A stretch of DNA of 20,422 bases from Roseomonas sp. (GCA_020249415.1 JADCFR010000139.1:1-20422), one strand, 5' to 3'; shown: positions 8,703-16,966, numbered from the stretch's first letter. Translations and numbers: made by a program. Notes: a model not told the origin generated them from the sequence alone.

Positions 8703-8744
8703 CCAAGTGTTGTTTGACCGCATTTTCCGAGCCGCCAAGTGTTG
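8703..8744 (+). repeat. Direct repeat CCAAGTGTTG, two copies 32 bases apart
   Basis: The decamer CCAAGTGTTG occurs at 8703-8712 and again at 8735-8744, start-to-start 32 bases, close to three helical turns. An inverted half site CACTTGG follows at 8746-8752. The repeats flank and partly form the hairpin in the same spacer. They could be operator half sites for a regulator of the binding-protein gene; no regulator gene is visible in the window. Confidence 0.5.
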
Positions 8745-8763
8745 CCACTTGGCTTGAAAATGC
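8720..8763 (+). promoter_or_regulatory. Two-stem hairpin in the permease-binding protein spacer
   Basis: An outer 8-bp stem GCATTTTC/GAAAATGC (8720-8727 with 8756-8763) encloses an inner perfect 8-bp stem GCCAAGTG/CACTTGGC (8734-8741 with 8746-8753) closed by TTGC. The fold lies 24 bases after the permease stop and 49 bases before the binding-protein ATG. It has no T-run, so a simple terminator is unlikely. A 3'-end stabilising or processing hairpin that uncouples binding-protein levels from the permeases, as known from other ABC importers, is the favoured inference; a protein-binding operator is the alternative. Confidence 0.55.
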
Positions 8764-8812
8764 TTACGCCATTAACTTTGCTTAACCCAAACCGCTTTTC
8801 AGGGAGAGCTTC

Positions 8813-9889
8813 ATGAACATCACCCGTCGTCACCTTATGGCCGGCTCTGCCGGTCTTGCCGGCGCTGCGCTGGCTGGTCAGCAGGCCGCAGCGCAATCGC
8901 GCCTCAGCGTCGGCGTCGTCCTGATCGGTCCGGTCGGCGATTTCGGCTGGTCCCACATGCACGACCAAGGCCGCCGCCGCATGGCCGAAGTGCTGGGCGA
9001 CCGCGTGAATGCCACCACGGTCGAATCCGTGGCCCCGCCCGATTTCGACCGCGTGGTGACGCAGCTTGTCCGCACCGGCCATCGGCTGATTTTCACCACC
9101 AGCTTTTCCTATTTCGCCCCCACGCAGCGCCTGGCGCCGCAGCATCCGGGCGTGTTTTTTGAGAACGCGACCGGCCCGACGACGCTGCCGAATATGGCAA
9201 TCTATAATGCCCGCTTCTACGAAGGCCGCTACATTCAGGGCGTGATCGCTGCGCGCAAATCTCGTTCCAAGACCATCGGCTATGTCGCCACCTTCCCGGT
9301 GCCGGAGGTGATCAGCGCCATCAATACCGTCATGCGCGGCGCCTGGTCGGTCGACCCTGCCATGAAGGTGCGCGTGGTCTGGGTGAATGCCTGGTCGAAC
9401 CCCGCGCGAGAGGCTGATGCCGCCCGCGCCCTGATTGACCAGGGCTGCGATGTGTTGTGCAGCCACACTGATGGCCCGGCACCGCTGCAATTGGCGGAAC
9501 AGCGCGGCATTTTCGGCTTCGGCCAGGCATCCGACATGACGCGCTTCGCACCGCGTGCCCATCTGACCAGCAGCGTCAATAATTGGGGCGATTATTATGC
9601 CGAGCGTGCCAAGGCGGTGCTGGATGGCACCTGGCGCCCGACGGATACCTGGGGCGGGCTTGGCAGCGGCATGTTCCGCATGGCCCCCTTCACCAATATG
9701 ACGCCCGAGGAAGTGAGCGAGGCTACGCGCATCCGCGATGCCATCGCCGCCGGCACGCTGCACCCGTTTGAAGGCCCAATCACGCGCCAGGATGGCACTG
9801 TCGTGATCCCGGCCGGCCGCCGGCTCACGGATGATGAAATTCGCGCGCAGAACTACTTCTATCAGGGCATTGATGTCGCGATGCCGTAG
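8813..9889 (+). CDS. BMP-family periplasmic substrate-binding protein
   Basis: A 358-residue periplasmic protein that delivers substrate to the upstream ATPase and permeases. The N-terminus MNITRRHLMAGSAGLAGAALAG has a twin-arginine-like TRRHL motif followed by a weakly hydrophobic Gly/Ala segment and an AAAQ cleavage region near 25-28. There is no lipobox Cys, unlike many Bmp/PnrA lipoproteins. The mature part begins with the BMP core (LSVGVVLIGPVGDFGWSHMHDQGRR) and carries the VFFENATG, GYVATFPVPEVISAIN and CSHTDGPAP segments of the family. BMP proteins bind purine nucleosides in several species, and I recall an adenine-bound alphaproteobacterial homologue; nucleoside or purine base is therefore the inferred ligand. 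A strong AGGGAGAG lies 4 bases before the ATG. The stop codon borders a long hairpin. Confidence 0.9.
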   Translation: MNITRRHLMAGSAGLAGAALAGQQAAAQSRLSVGVVLIGPVGDFGWSHMHDQGRRRMAEVLGDRVNATTVESVAPPDFDRVVTQLVRTGHRLIFTTSFSYFAPTQRLAPQHPGVFFENATGPTTLPNMAIYNARFYEGRYIQGVIAARKSRSKTIGYVATFPVPEVISAINTVMRGAWSVDPAMKVRVVWVNAWSNPAREADAARALIDQGCDVLCSHTDGPAPLQLAEQRGIFGFGQASDMTRFAPRAHLTSSVNNWGDYYAERAKAVLDGTWRPTDTWGGLGSGMFRMAPFTNMTPEEVSEATRIRDAIAAGTLHPFEGPITRQDGTVVIPAGRRLTDDEIRAQNYFYQGIDVAMP

Positions 9890-9935
9890 AGCAGATCGCG
9901 TTCAGATGGAATCATCTGGACGCGTGAAGATGCTC
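9889..9935. repeat. Long composite palindrome after the binding-protein gene
   Basis: An inner imperfect palindrome at 9897-9924 pairs CGCGTTCAGATG with CATCTGGACGCG (12 pairs, one a T-G wobble) around a GAAT loop. An outer GAGCA (9889-9893) pairs with TGCTC (9931-9935) across an internal loop. It begins on the last base of the stop codon. No T-run follows, so it is not a textbook intrinsic terminator. It may serve as a 3' stabilising or termination structure, or be a copy of a dispersed palindromic element; the sequence looks like intergenic repeats I associate with this group, but I cannot count copies from one window. Confidence 0.55.
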
Positions 9936-10005
9936 GCAAAACAAAGGTGGAGAACGTGTTGCGCGAACCCATGTGAACGCAACGCACGCCAAGACGTGGC
10001 ATAAT

Positions 10006-10035
10006 GGCCAACCGGGTCGCCACACCCGGTCGGCC
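10006..10035 (-). terminator. Probable ppx operon terminator hairpin
   Basis: Read on the minus strand, a GC-rich stem of 12 pairs (GGCCGACCGGGT with ACCCGGTTGGCC, one G-U) closes a 6-base loop (10018-10023) and is followed by ATTAT. It lies 18 bases beyond the ppx stop, the expected place for the end of the long DUF2066-to-ppx operon. The T-rich tail is short, so termination efficiency is uncertain. It also folds on the plus strand with one mismatch and could act in both directions between the two convergent genes. Confidence 0.55.
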
Positions 10036-10053
10036 ATCTTCAATGAGGCGGAT

Positions 10054-11574
10054 TTACCCGCCGCGTGTGACCTGTACGCTTGATTCCAAGCCAAGCGCGG
10101 CGGCGAGGGTTTCCAAGCGTCGCAACACGCTTTCACCAGCGAAAACGCCGCTACCTTCAACCAGCCGCAGGATCAGCCGCCCACCGCGCCGTTCAAGCGA
10201 TGTGCCGGCCAGCAACATCGTCGTGCCGCCCGAGAGCGTATAGGCCAAGCGAAACGCCGCGCCCAAAATCTCTGCCCGCCGCAGCGTCCCCACATCCAAT
10301 AGCAAACGCGCCGAGGGCAGGAAGGGCGCTTCGGTCTCGGCCTCGTATCTAAGCGCCGCCGCCAAAGCCAGGAAAGCGCGGCCATGATGATCAAAGCCAA
10401 CGCCGGGCTGGCGCAGCACGCGGAAAAACGCGTGTTCGGCGCGGTAATCCGGATGATCATGGCTGCCAATATCACTCACCCAACAGGCGGCCTCACGCAG
10501 CCCAAGCGCAAGGGGTGTTTCATCCTCAAACAAGGGCGCAGTCCAGGCTACAAGCGCCGGCGGCATGGTCTGGTCACGCCCGAAGCGCAGTGACATTTCA
10601 TGGGCGGCGGCAAGCAGTGGATCACGCTTGCGTTCCGCCGCATCAAGCAGGCGCGCATACCAGCCTTCCCGCAGACCATTGGCGCTGAAAATCACGCGGC
10701 GCGCGCCGCTGGCACGCAGCAAGCGGCGCAATACCAGCGCCGCAAAGGGCAGATCAGCCAGGCGCTTGCTTGAAGCGCCCGGCATGCGTTCCAGGGTGCG
10801 CCGCGTGGCTGCCATCAGTACGCCGGAAAGATCGCGCGCTTCCTCGCGCGTCAGCGCGTAATGATGCACGATTGAAAGCGGATAGCCGGTCTGCGCCATA
10901 TGCATGCGCGCCATGGCGCGCCAGGCACCGCCCACCAGATACAAGTCTCGCCCGGCAGCGCCATGCAGCCAGGGGTGACGCGCCAGTTCCTCGGTCACAA
11001 TCGCGCGTGCCTTGCCGATATCCTCCTTCGCACGATCCGCGAGGCGAATGGTGCCAATCGGCAGGCTGGCGCTTTTGCCCTGCGCGCCTTGGCTGAGCTC
11101 AACCAATTCCAAGGAACCGCCACCTATATCGCCAAGCAGCCCATCTGCGCCGGGAAAGCCCAGCAATACGCCATCAGCGGAAAGCCGCGCTTCCTCATCG
11201 CCGGTCAGGATATGGATCGGCACGCCGGGCAGTTTTTCATTGAGGGCAGCGACAAAGGCCGCGCCATTGGAAGCGTCACGCACCGCAGCGGTGGCCAAAA
11301 CCTCAATCGGCGCAGCCCCCATGGCACGCGCCACCGCATAATAGCGCTGCATGATTGTCAGTGCCTGCGCGACGGCATCGGCATTAAGCTGCCCCGTATC
11401 ATGCAGCCCGCGGCCCAGCCCCAGCACGGCTTTTTCATTGAAGATCGTAACTGGATTGCGCCCGCGCCCTTCAAACACCACAAGGCGCACGGAATTGGAC
11501 CCCAAATCCACCACGCCGCAGCGCGTGGTGGTGGTGGCCTTGCCCGTTCGTGGGCTGAGCGCGGCGCCGTCCAT
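10054..11574 (-). CDS. ppx: Ppx/GppA-family exopolyphosphatase
   Basis: A 506-residue member of the ASKHA-fold Ppx/GppA family, which releases phosphate from polyphosphate ends or hydrolyses pppGpp to ppGpp. The first nucleotide/phosphate-binding loop is VVDLGSNSVRLVVFE at about 21-35; the catalytic acidic region GDEEARLS is at about 125-132 and the second loop GDIGGGSLELVEL at about 148-160. The longer-than-minimal length includes a C-terminal domain from about residue 310. The ATG at 11574 shares one base with the ppk stop (TGATG); a TTG one codon upstream is less likely. Its position directly after ppk makes exopolyphosphatase the preferred reading over GppA, though the two cannot be separated securely by sequence alone. 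Confidence 0.9.
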   Translation of the reverse strand: MDGAALSPRTGKATTTTRCGVVDLGSNSVRLVVFEGRGRNPVTIFNEKAVLGLGRGLHDTGQLNADAVAQALTIMQRYYAVARAMGAAPIEVLATAAVRDASNGAAFVAALNEKLPGVPIHILTGDEEARLSADGVLLGFPGADGLLGDIGGGSLELVELSQGAQGKSASLPIGTIRLADRAKEDIGKARAIVTEELARHPWLHGAAGRDLYLVGGAWRAMARMHMAQTGYPLSIVHHYALTREEARDLSGVLMAATRRTLERMPGASSKRLADLPFAALVLRRLLRASGARRVIFSANGLREGWYARLLDAAERKRDPLLAAAHEMSLRFGRDQTMPPALVAWTAPLFEDETPLALGLREAACWVSDIGSHDHPDYRAEHAFFRVLRQPGVGFDHHGRAFLALAAALRYEAETEAPFLPSARLLLDVGTLRRAEILGAAFRLAYTLSGGTTMLLAGTSLERRGGRLILRLVEGSGVFAGESVLRRLETLAAALGLESSVQVTRGG

Positions 11575-13733
11575 CAATCCTGCTTCACACGATCTTGTCG
11601 TTGACGCCGCGGCGCACGCGCCAGCGCACTGCCGCGCCCGGAAAGCGATGGGTTGGTCATGAAATACTCATGCGCTGAAACACCATTCTCGGGCGCTTCG
11701 ATCCGCGCCCAATGCCCATCCGGGCCAAGCTGCCAGCTTTGCAGCGTATCCTTCAGATTGATCACCATGATCTGATCCAGCACTTGCGCATGCACCGTCG
11801 CGTTTTCCACCGGCACCATGGTTTCCACGCGCCAATCCATATTGCGCGCCATCCAATCGGCAGATGAGATGTACACCTTGGCGCGGCGCGATGGCAGCCG
11901 ATGCCCATTGCCAAAGACATAAACGCGCGAATGTTCCAGGAAACGACCAACAATGGATTTCACGCGAATATTCTCGGAAAGCCCGGCCACACCTGGGCGC
12001 AGGCAGCAAATGCCGCGCACAATGGCATCCACCTTCACACCGGCCTTTGAAGCCTCATACAGCGCATCAATCAGCGCCTCATCCACCAGCGAATTCATCT
12101 TTAACCAGATCGCCGCCGGCCTGCCTTCCTTCGCAAAGGCAATTTCCTGACGGATCATCGCAAGCAAGGTGGGCCGCGTGGTAAGCGGTGAGAAGGCGAG
12201 CTTTTCCATCGTCTCGGGCCGCGCATAGCCAGTCATGTAATTGAACAGCTTGGCAGCATCGCGCGTCAGCGCCGGATCGGCGGTGAAATAGGAAAGATCA
12301 GTGTAAATGCGTGCCGTGACAGGGTGATAATTGCCCGTGCCGAAATGCGCATAGGATCGCAATTGCTGGCCTTCACGCCGCACCACCAAGCTTACTTTGG
12401 CGTGGGTCTTCAATTCAACAAATCCATAGACCGTCTGCACGCCGGCGGCTTCCAATTCGCGCGCGAGTGCGATGTTGCGTTCCTCATCAAAGCGCGCCTT
12501 CAATTCGATAATGCCGGTCACACTTTTGCCGGCCTCGGCCGCTTCAATCAGCGCCTTGGCAATCGGGCTGTCACGTGTGGTGCGATACAGCGTCTGCTTG
12601 ATCGCAATAACATTGGGGTCACGCGCGGCCTGCCTCAGGAATTGCACCACCACATCGAAACTCTCATAGGGGTGATGCACCACAATATCCTTGGCGCGGA
12701 TGGCGGCAAAGCAATCGCCGCCGAAATCCAGGATGCGTTCGGGAAAGCGCGGCGTATAGGGCGTGAAGAGCAAATCGGGCCGATCATCCACAACCAGCTG
12801 CGTCAGATCGGAAAGCCCGAGCAAGCCATCCACCACGAAAACCTCAGACCGCGGCGCATCCAATTCCTCGGCGACAAAATCCAGAATATCGGGCGGTGTA
12901 TTGGCGGTGACGGAAAGCCGAATGGCGCGCCCGCGCCGACGCCGCTTGAGCGCGCTTTCATAGGAACGCACCAAATCTTCGGCTTCTTCTTCGAATTCCA
13001 CATCCGTGTCGCGGATCAGGCGAAACAAGCCGCTTTCCGCCATGATGAAGCCCGGAAACAACCGATCCAGGAACAGCAGGATCACATCTTCCAGCAGCAC
13101 AAAGCGCATGGCGCCCGCACCGCGGCGTGATGGCAGGCGAATGAAGCGTTCCACCTGCGGTGGCAGCGGCAGCAGCGCGCGCATGGTGCCGCCATCTTCC
13201 TCACGCACCAGCTTGAAGACCAGGCAAAGCGCCAAATTGGCGATGAAGGGAAAGGGATGCGCCGGGTCCACAGCCAAAGGTGTCAGCACGGGGAAGACAC
13301 GGTCCATGAACCATTCTTCCAGCCATTGCTTGTCGGCTTCCGTCAGGTCTTGCCGATCCACCACCATCAGATGCGCTTCGCGCAGCGCAGCGCGCAAATC
13401 CTGCCAAGCGTGCTGCTGGCCATCAATGAGCGCGCGCGCGCGTTCATGAATGGCAGCAAGCTGCTGCGATGGCGTCAACCCATCAGGCGATGGCGTGGGC
13501 ACCCCGGCGCGATCCTGCCCAACCAACCCCGCCACGCGCACGGAATAAAATTCATCAAGGTTATTCGCCGAAATCGCGACAAAGCGCAGCCGCTCCAAAA
13601 GCGGATGGCGCGTATTGCCCGCTTCCTCCAACACGCGCTGATTGAAGGCAAGCCAGGAAAGCTCCCGATTGCTGAAGCGTGCCGGGCTTTCCGCCAGCGG
13701 GAAGGCTTCGATATCGGGCATAATGTCGCTCAT
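11574..13733 (-). CDS. ppk: Ppk1: polyphosphate kinase
   Basis: A 719-residue enzyme that reversibly transfers the ATP gamma-phosphate to long-chain polyphosphate. Domain order is visible: N domain ([19 protein letters not shown], about 20-38), head domain, and two phospholipase-D-like C domains. H444 in LKTHAKVSL and H601 in FLEHSRVY correspond to the E. coli catalytic histidines (H435 and H592). [11 protein letters not shown] and [18 protein letters not shown] are further strong signatures. It starts 9 bases after hdaA ends and its stop overlaps the ppx start, so synthesis and breakdown enzymes are co-encoded. No clear Shine-Dalgarno precedes the ATG at 13733 (upstream reads TATAGCTTTGTCAC); an ATG four codons in (13721) is no better. 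Confidence 0.97.
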   Translation of the reverse strand: MSDIMPDIEAFPLAESPARFSNRELSWLAFNQRVLEEAGNTRHPLLERLRFVAISANNLDEFYSVRVAGLVGQDRAGVPTPSPDGLTPSQQLAAIHERARALIDGQQHAWQDLRAALREAHLMVVDRQDLTEADKQWLEEWFMDRVFPVLTPLAVDPAHPFPFIANLALCLVFKLVREEDGGTMRALLPLPPQVERFIRLPSRRGAGAMRFVLLEDVILLFLDRLFPGFIMAESGLFRLIRDTDVEFEEEAEDLVRSYESALKRRRRGRAIRLSVTANTPPDILDFVAEELDAPRSEVFVVDGLLGLSDLTQLVVDDRPDLLFTPYTPRFPERILDFGGDCFAAIRAKDIVVHHPYESFDVVVQFLRQAARDPNVIAIKQTLYRTTRDSPIAKALIEAAEAGKSVTGIIELKARFDEERNIALARELEAAGVQTVYGFVELKTHAKVSLVVRREGQQLRSYAHFGTGNYHPVTARIYTDLSYFTADPALTRDAAKLFNYMTGYARPETMEKLAFSPLTTRPTLLAMIRQEIAFAKEGRPAAIWLKMNSLVDEALIDALYEASKAGVKVDAIVRGICCLRPGVAGLSENIRVKSIVGRFLEHSRVYVFGNGHRLPSRRAKVYISSADWMARNMDWRVETMVPVENATVHAQVLDQIMVINLKDTLQSWQLGPDGHWARIEAPENGVSAHEYFMTNPSLSGRGSALARAPRRQRQDRVKQD

Positions 13734-13742
13734 GTGACAAAG

Positions 13743-14468
13743 CTATAACAGAGAGGCGAAGGAAGGCGAGGGGAGGCGCTGGTCATTCTCAGAATCTTCA
13801 CAAATCCCCGGAGTTTCCAGCCATTCGGCCAGGGCCAGGCGCGCCAGGGCGCGCGTAATCCGCCCGCCCGCACCCAGCGCCGCATGATCCAGCCGCGCCA
13901 CCGCCTCAGCCAGGCTCGCCGCATCGCGCGGCAGGCGCGTCAGCAGCCAGGCCTGTACATCCGCATCCACCCGCAACTGCCGATCGGCGAAGAATTTGCT
14001 GAGCAAGGCAGACAGCATTGCATCCGATGCCGCGCCGATGCCAACCGCCTGGGTGGCGCGCAGCCGGCTCGCCAAATCCGGCAAGCGCACCGGCCAACGC
14101 GCAGGGGCTTCGCGGCCAATCAGCAAAAGCGTTTCGCCCCGTTCGGCGCAAAAATTGATCAGGTGCAAAAGCGCCGCTTCATCCGCCACGCAATCCGCAT
14201 CATCAATCACACTGCCTTGCGGCGCGGGCGCGGGCAGGCCGCGTAAGCCCATGCCATCCAGCCAGCGCCAGCCAAAGCGCACCGCGGCCGCGCGCGCCAG
14301 ATGCGTCTTGCCATGTCCTGCCGCACCAAATAGCGCGAGCCGCCCAAGCGGCCAGGCTTCCGGCTTGGCCAGCCAGCTTCGCGCGGCTTCATTGCTGGCA
14401 TCCGCAATCACATCACGCGCGTCAAAGGATGCTGCGATGGGCAGCGGCAGGGCCAATTGACGCGTCAT
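13743..14468 (-). CDS. hdaA: HdaA: DnaA-related regulator of replication initiation
   Basis: A 241-residue AAA+ protein related to DnaA domain III. Its N-terminal QLALPLP (residues 4-10) matches the sliding-clamp-binding motif of Hda/HdaA. Walker A GAAGHGKTH is at about 48-56 and the Walker B-like VIDDAD at about 87-92. There is no C-terminal DnaA DNA-binding domain, which distinguishes it from DnaA. With the beta clamp, HdaA stimulates ATP hydrolysis by DnaA and thus limits re-initiation (RIDA). The ATG overlaps the stop of the upstream permease gene by ATGA, and ppk follows after 9 bases. The last ~15 residues are polar and low-similarity. Placement in this operon is a common alphaproteobacterial arrangement. 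Confidence 0.88.
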   Translation of the reverse strand: MTRQLALPLPIAASFDARDVIADASNEAARSWLAKPEAWPLGRLALFGAAGHGKTHLARAAAVRFGWRWLDGMGLRGLPAPAPQGSVIDDADCVADEAALLHLINFCAERGETLLLIGREAPARWPVRLPDLASRLRATQAVGIGAASDAMLSALLSKFFADRQLRVDADVQAWLLTRLPRDAASLAEAVARLDHAALGAGGRITRALARLALAEWLETPGICEDSENDQRLPSPSFASLL

Positions 14469-15604
14469 TGCCCGGTCCGTGGCGGGTCAAGGTAAAGCGG
14501 GCTTTCCAGGTAGCGCCTCAGCCAATAGCGCGTCACCACACCAATCGCCGCGGCCATGGGCACGGCAAGCAGCACGCCGAGAAAGCCAAAAGCAACGCCA
14601 CCGGCAAAGAGTGCGAAGATCACCCAAACCGCATGCAATTCCACCCGATTGCCGAGCAGATAGGGGTAGATGACATAGCCTTCGATCCCCTGGCCAATCA
14701 CGAAAATCGCGACAATCACCAGCACTTCCTGCCAGGATCCGAATTGCCCGATGGCAAGTAATACGGCGGTGGCAAAGCCGGTCAGTGAACCGACATAGGG
14801 AATGAAGGTCAAAAAGCCCGACATGATGCCGATGGTGATGCCAAGCTCCAGCCCCGCGAAATGCAAGGCAAAGGCATAGAAAATCCCAAGCCCCAGACAG
14901 CACAGCAATTGCCCGCGCAGCCAGGCGGACAGCACGCGGTCCGTATCGCGCGCGATTTGCCGGATGACATTGGCACTGCGGCGCGGCAGCCAGCTTTCGA
15001 TCCGCGTCAGCATATCGGGCCAATCACGCAGCAGGTAAAACGCCACAACGGGGGTGACGACAACGAAGGTAAAAACGCTGAACAGCGCAAAGCCGCCGCC
15101 AATCAACCGCGTGGTGGCGCCACCAAGCCAGGAGAGCATGGAGCCCACCTGGCTGATCGCCAATTCGCGCAAGCGCTGATCTATCATCTCGGGGCCGAGC
15201 GTTTCCTCAAGCGATGTCAGCAAGTCGCGCAAGGCCTGGCCGATGCCTGCGATATAGGCCGGCAGGCGCTGCACCAGCACGCCAAGCTGCGCGAGAATGA
15301 GGGGGTAGAGCAGCAACAGCGCCATCAGCGTCACGGCGGCAAGCAGCGTCACCAACAGAAAGGCGCCAATGCCACGCGGAACGCCAAGCCGCGCCAGCCG
15401 GGTCGCGAGCGGATCAAGAAAATACGCAATGGTTGCCGCCAGCACGAAGGGCGTCAGAATGCCCTGGAACAGCCAAAGGCTGAACAGCAGCGCAAGGCCG
15501 CAGCCCAGAAATAACGCCCAGCGCTGCCCGCGTGTTGCTGTACGCGGCCCCGTTGGCGGCGCGATCACGGGCCGCGCGGTGATGGGCGGGCGTTGATCGC
15601 TCAT
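14465..15604 (-). CDS. AI-2E family (PerM/YdiK-type) membrane permease
   Basis: A 379-residue inner-membrane protein. Two N-terminal hydrophobic segments (about 28-62) are followed by a third (about 75-100), a long amphipathic region (PAYIAGIGQALRDLLTSLEETLG) and a C-terminal group of membrane segments with the family motifs LRGQLLCCLGLGIFYAF, GIMSGFLTFIPYVGSLTG and VIGQGIEGYVIYPYLLGNRVELHAVWVIFALFAGG. Members are exporters or sodium/proton antiporters in the few studied cases; the AI-2 name does not prove quorum-signal transport. The ATG at 15604 is selected by an ATGA overlap with the upstream stop, although the frame runs open to 15826. It is followed by hdaA, again with ATGA. Confidence 0.88.
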   Translation of the reverse strand: MSDQRPPITARPVIAPPTGPRTATRGQRWALFLGCGLALLFSLWLFQGILTPFVLAATIAYFLDPLATRLARLGVPRGIGAFLLVTLLAAVTLMALLLLYPLILAQLGVLVQRLPAYIAGIGQALRDLLTSLEETLGPEMIDQRLRELAISQVGSMLSWLGGATTRLIGGGFALFSVFTFVVVTPVVAFYLLRDWPDMLTRIESWLPRRSANVIRQIARDTDRVLSAWLRGQLLCCLGLGIFYAFALHFAGLELGITIGIMSGFLTFIPYVGSLTGFATAVLLAIGQFGSWQEVLVIVAIFVIGQGIEGYVIYPYLLGNRVELHAVWVIFALFAGGVAFGFLGVLLAVPMAAAIGVVTRYWLRRYLESPLYLDPPRTGQ

Positions 15605-16227
15605 GGGGCTCCGCCCGCAGTGCGCCGCGCTGCCTGCGCCACATAGGCAGCGCCGGACGCAAAAGTGGTAGCCGCGACAAGCCAGATCATCACTTCCAAC
15701 AACAGCGGCGCGCTGAAGCCAAAACCCGCCAGTAGCAGCACCAAGGCAGCAAGCAGAATCTGCGCCGCCGTATTCGCCTTGGAAATGAAAATCGGTTTGA
15801 TGCGCGGCGGCAGACCGACCGCCCATAATACTAGCACGCCACCCACAATCAGCAAATCACGAAACACCACGAGAATCGCAAGCCAATCCGGCAGCACACC
15901 AATCGCTGCAAGTGTGACATAAACCGAAACCAGCAATGCCTTATCCGCGATGGGGTCAAGCACCGCGCCAAGCTGGGACCGCGCATTCCAGGCGCGCGCA
16001 ATCCAGCCATCCAGCGCATCCGAAATCCCGGCACCGATGAAAACCAGAAAGGCCAAATCAAGCCGGTGCTGCAACATCAGCCAGATCGCCGCCGGCACGG
16101 CGCAAAGCCGCCCAAGCGTGATCAGATTGGGCAGGGTGAAAAGCCCTGCCCCCGCCAGAAGCGGCGGCGGATGCGAAACCCGGCGAAGATCAGGACCGTC
16201 CGGCAAGGCCAAGCCGCCATTGATCAT
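15601..16227 (-). CDS. CDP-alcohol phosphatidyltransferase (PgsA-like)
   Basis: A 208-residue integral membrane enzyme with the complete CDP-alcohol phosphotransferase motif D-x2-DG-x2-AR-x8-G-x3-D-x3-D at residues 70-95 (SDALDGWIARAWNARSQLGAVLDPIADK). It joins CDP-diacylglycerol (or another CDP-alcohol) to an alcohol such as glycerol-3-phosphate. Around six hydrophobic segments are seen, and the start of the core LFTLPNLITLGR matches PgsA-like proteins. A second PgsA elsewhere may be the main phosphatidylglycerophosphate synthase, so the alcohol acceptor is left open. Its first 38 bases overlap the end of the DUF2066 gene. An N-terminal extension of about 28 residues precedes the conserved core and could mean the true start lies downstream. 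Confidence 0.85.
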   Translation of the reverse strand: MINGGLALPDGPDLRRVSHPPPLLAGAGLFTLPNLITLGRLCAVPAAIWLMLQHRLDLAFLVFIGAGISDALDGWIARAWNARSQLGAVLDPIADKALLVSVYVTLAAIGVLPDWLAILVVFRDLLIVGGVLVLWAVGLPPRIKPIFISKANTAAQILLAALVLLLAGFGFSAPLLLEVMIWLVAATTFASGAAYVAQAARRTAGGAP

Positions 16228-16900
16228 TCTGCGCGCCAGACCCGCGCGTCAATTGCAAGCCATGCTGGCCGAAGGTCTCCGGCGCAATGCCAATGGGCAC
16301 GCGCAGCCCGATATTCAAATGCGCGCGGTCTATGGTGATCGCCATGACATCCAGCTTGGCACCAGCCGCCACCACGCGGCGGCGAATTTCCAGCCAATCA
16401 TTGAGCGACGCATAACGCGCGGTCGCTTCCAATGACGCCAGAATAGGCGTGGCGGGTGTATTGCTGATCGGCGATTCGCTGGCCGTGCCGGAAGGCAGGG
16501 TCGCGGCGCGCACCTCGGCCCCCTCGGCGAAGCTTTGCACGGCATCAGCATCGAACTGGATCGTAAGCCGCCCGCTATAGCGCTGCGGGCCAGTGGTTTC
16601 CTGTTCGATCACAATGGAACGCACCATGCGATCAAGCTCGGCATCGGTGGGCCTGCGCGGCGCATTCACCATGCCTTGAATGCGATCCCAGGCCGTGCGG
16701 CGCCCGGCGGCAAAGGCGCGTTCCTGCGCCACCACGCCATTTTCCGCGGTGGCTTCCGCCACCACGCCGCGCTGCGTCAGCGCGCCCATATCGCTGAATT
16801 GCGCTAGGGCCGGCAGGGCAAGCAGGCTCAGCCAGAAGCTTGCGCAAGCCGCCGCCACATGTTTCCCTCCGGCCAATCCAAAGGCGCGGCGTTTTGTCAT
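16190..16900 (-). CDS. DUF2066-family exported protein
   Basis: A 236-residue protein with a signal peptide (MTKRR, hydrophobic core [18 protein letters not shown], cleavage near residue 33-34) and a mature part of the DUF2066 type, which in Rhodospirillales commonly sits upstream of the CDP-alcohol transferase/AI-2E/hdaA genes. Visible segments are [56 protein letters not shown] and [15 protein letters not shown]. Function is unknown. The ATG at 16900 follows AGGGAAGG closely; the frame is open further upstream, but that would run into purM. First gene of the six-gene operon ending with ppx and divergent from purM. Confidence 0.75.
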   Translation of the reverse strand: MTKRRAFGLAGGKHVAAACASFWLSLLALPALAQFSDMGALTQRGVVAEATAENGVVAQERAFAAGRRTAWDRIQGMVNAPRRPTDAELDRMVRSIVIEQETTGPQRYSGRLTIQFDADAVQSFAEGAEVRAATLPSGTASESPISNTPATPILASLEATARYASLNDWLEIRRRVVAAGAKLDVMAITIDRAHLNIGLRVPIGIAPETFGQHGLQLTRGSGAQNDQWRLGLAGRS

Positions 16901-16927
16901 CAAAGCCTTCCCTTCGCGCTCTCCCGC

Positions 16928-16956
16928 GCTATAGCACAGGGGCATGGTATCAAAAC
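16928..16956 (-). promoter_or_regulatory. Candidate promoter for the DUF2066-ppx operon
   Basis: On the minus strand TGC-TATAGC (extended -10 type, hexamer 16933-16928) lies about 30 bases before the ATG at 16900. Upstream candidates for -35 are GTTTTG at 16956-16951 (17-base spacing) or TTGATA at 16953-16948 (14-base spacing). GCTATAGC is palindromic, so a plus-strand -10 for purM (16930-16935) overlaps it. The 66-base gap must hold the promoters of both divergent genes. Assignment is from consensus only. Confidence 0.35.
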
Positions 16957-16961
16957 GGAGG
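16957..16961 (+). promoter_or_regulatory. Shine-Dalgarno GGAGG deciding the purM start
   Basis: A perfect GGAGG sits 5 bases before CTG 16967. No ATG, GTG or TTG occurs in the purM frame at a usable distance; the ATG at 16944 is in another frame. This site is the main reason for calling a CTG start. Confidence 0.7.
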
Positions 16962-16966
16962 TCGCC

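Noticed and set aside
12324..13130. A 268-codon plus-strand open frame inside ppk
   Set aside because: It lies antisense to a perfectly conserved Ppk1 core, with His/Arg/Gln-rich shadow composition and no ribosome-binding site or motif.
15605..15826. An upstream extension of the AI-2E permease to 15826
   Set aside because: It would lie within the CDP-alcohol transferase coding region in another frame, is Cys/Gly-rich shadow sequence, and the ATG at 15604 has the operon's typical ATGA overlap.
16859..16966. An N-terminal 36-residue extension of PurM starting at ATG 16859
   Set aside because: It would overlap the signal-peptide end of the divergent DUF2066 gene, is not similar to PurM N-termini, and ignores the perfect GGAGG next to CTG 16967.
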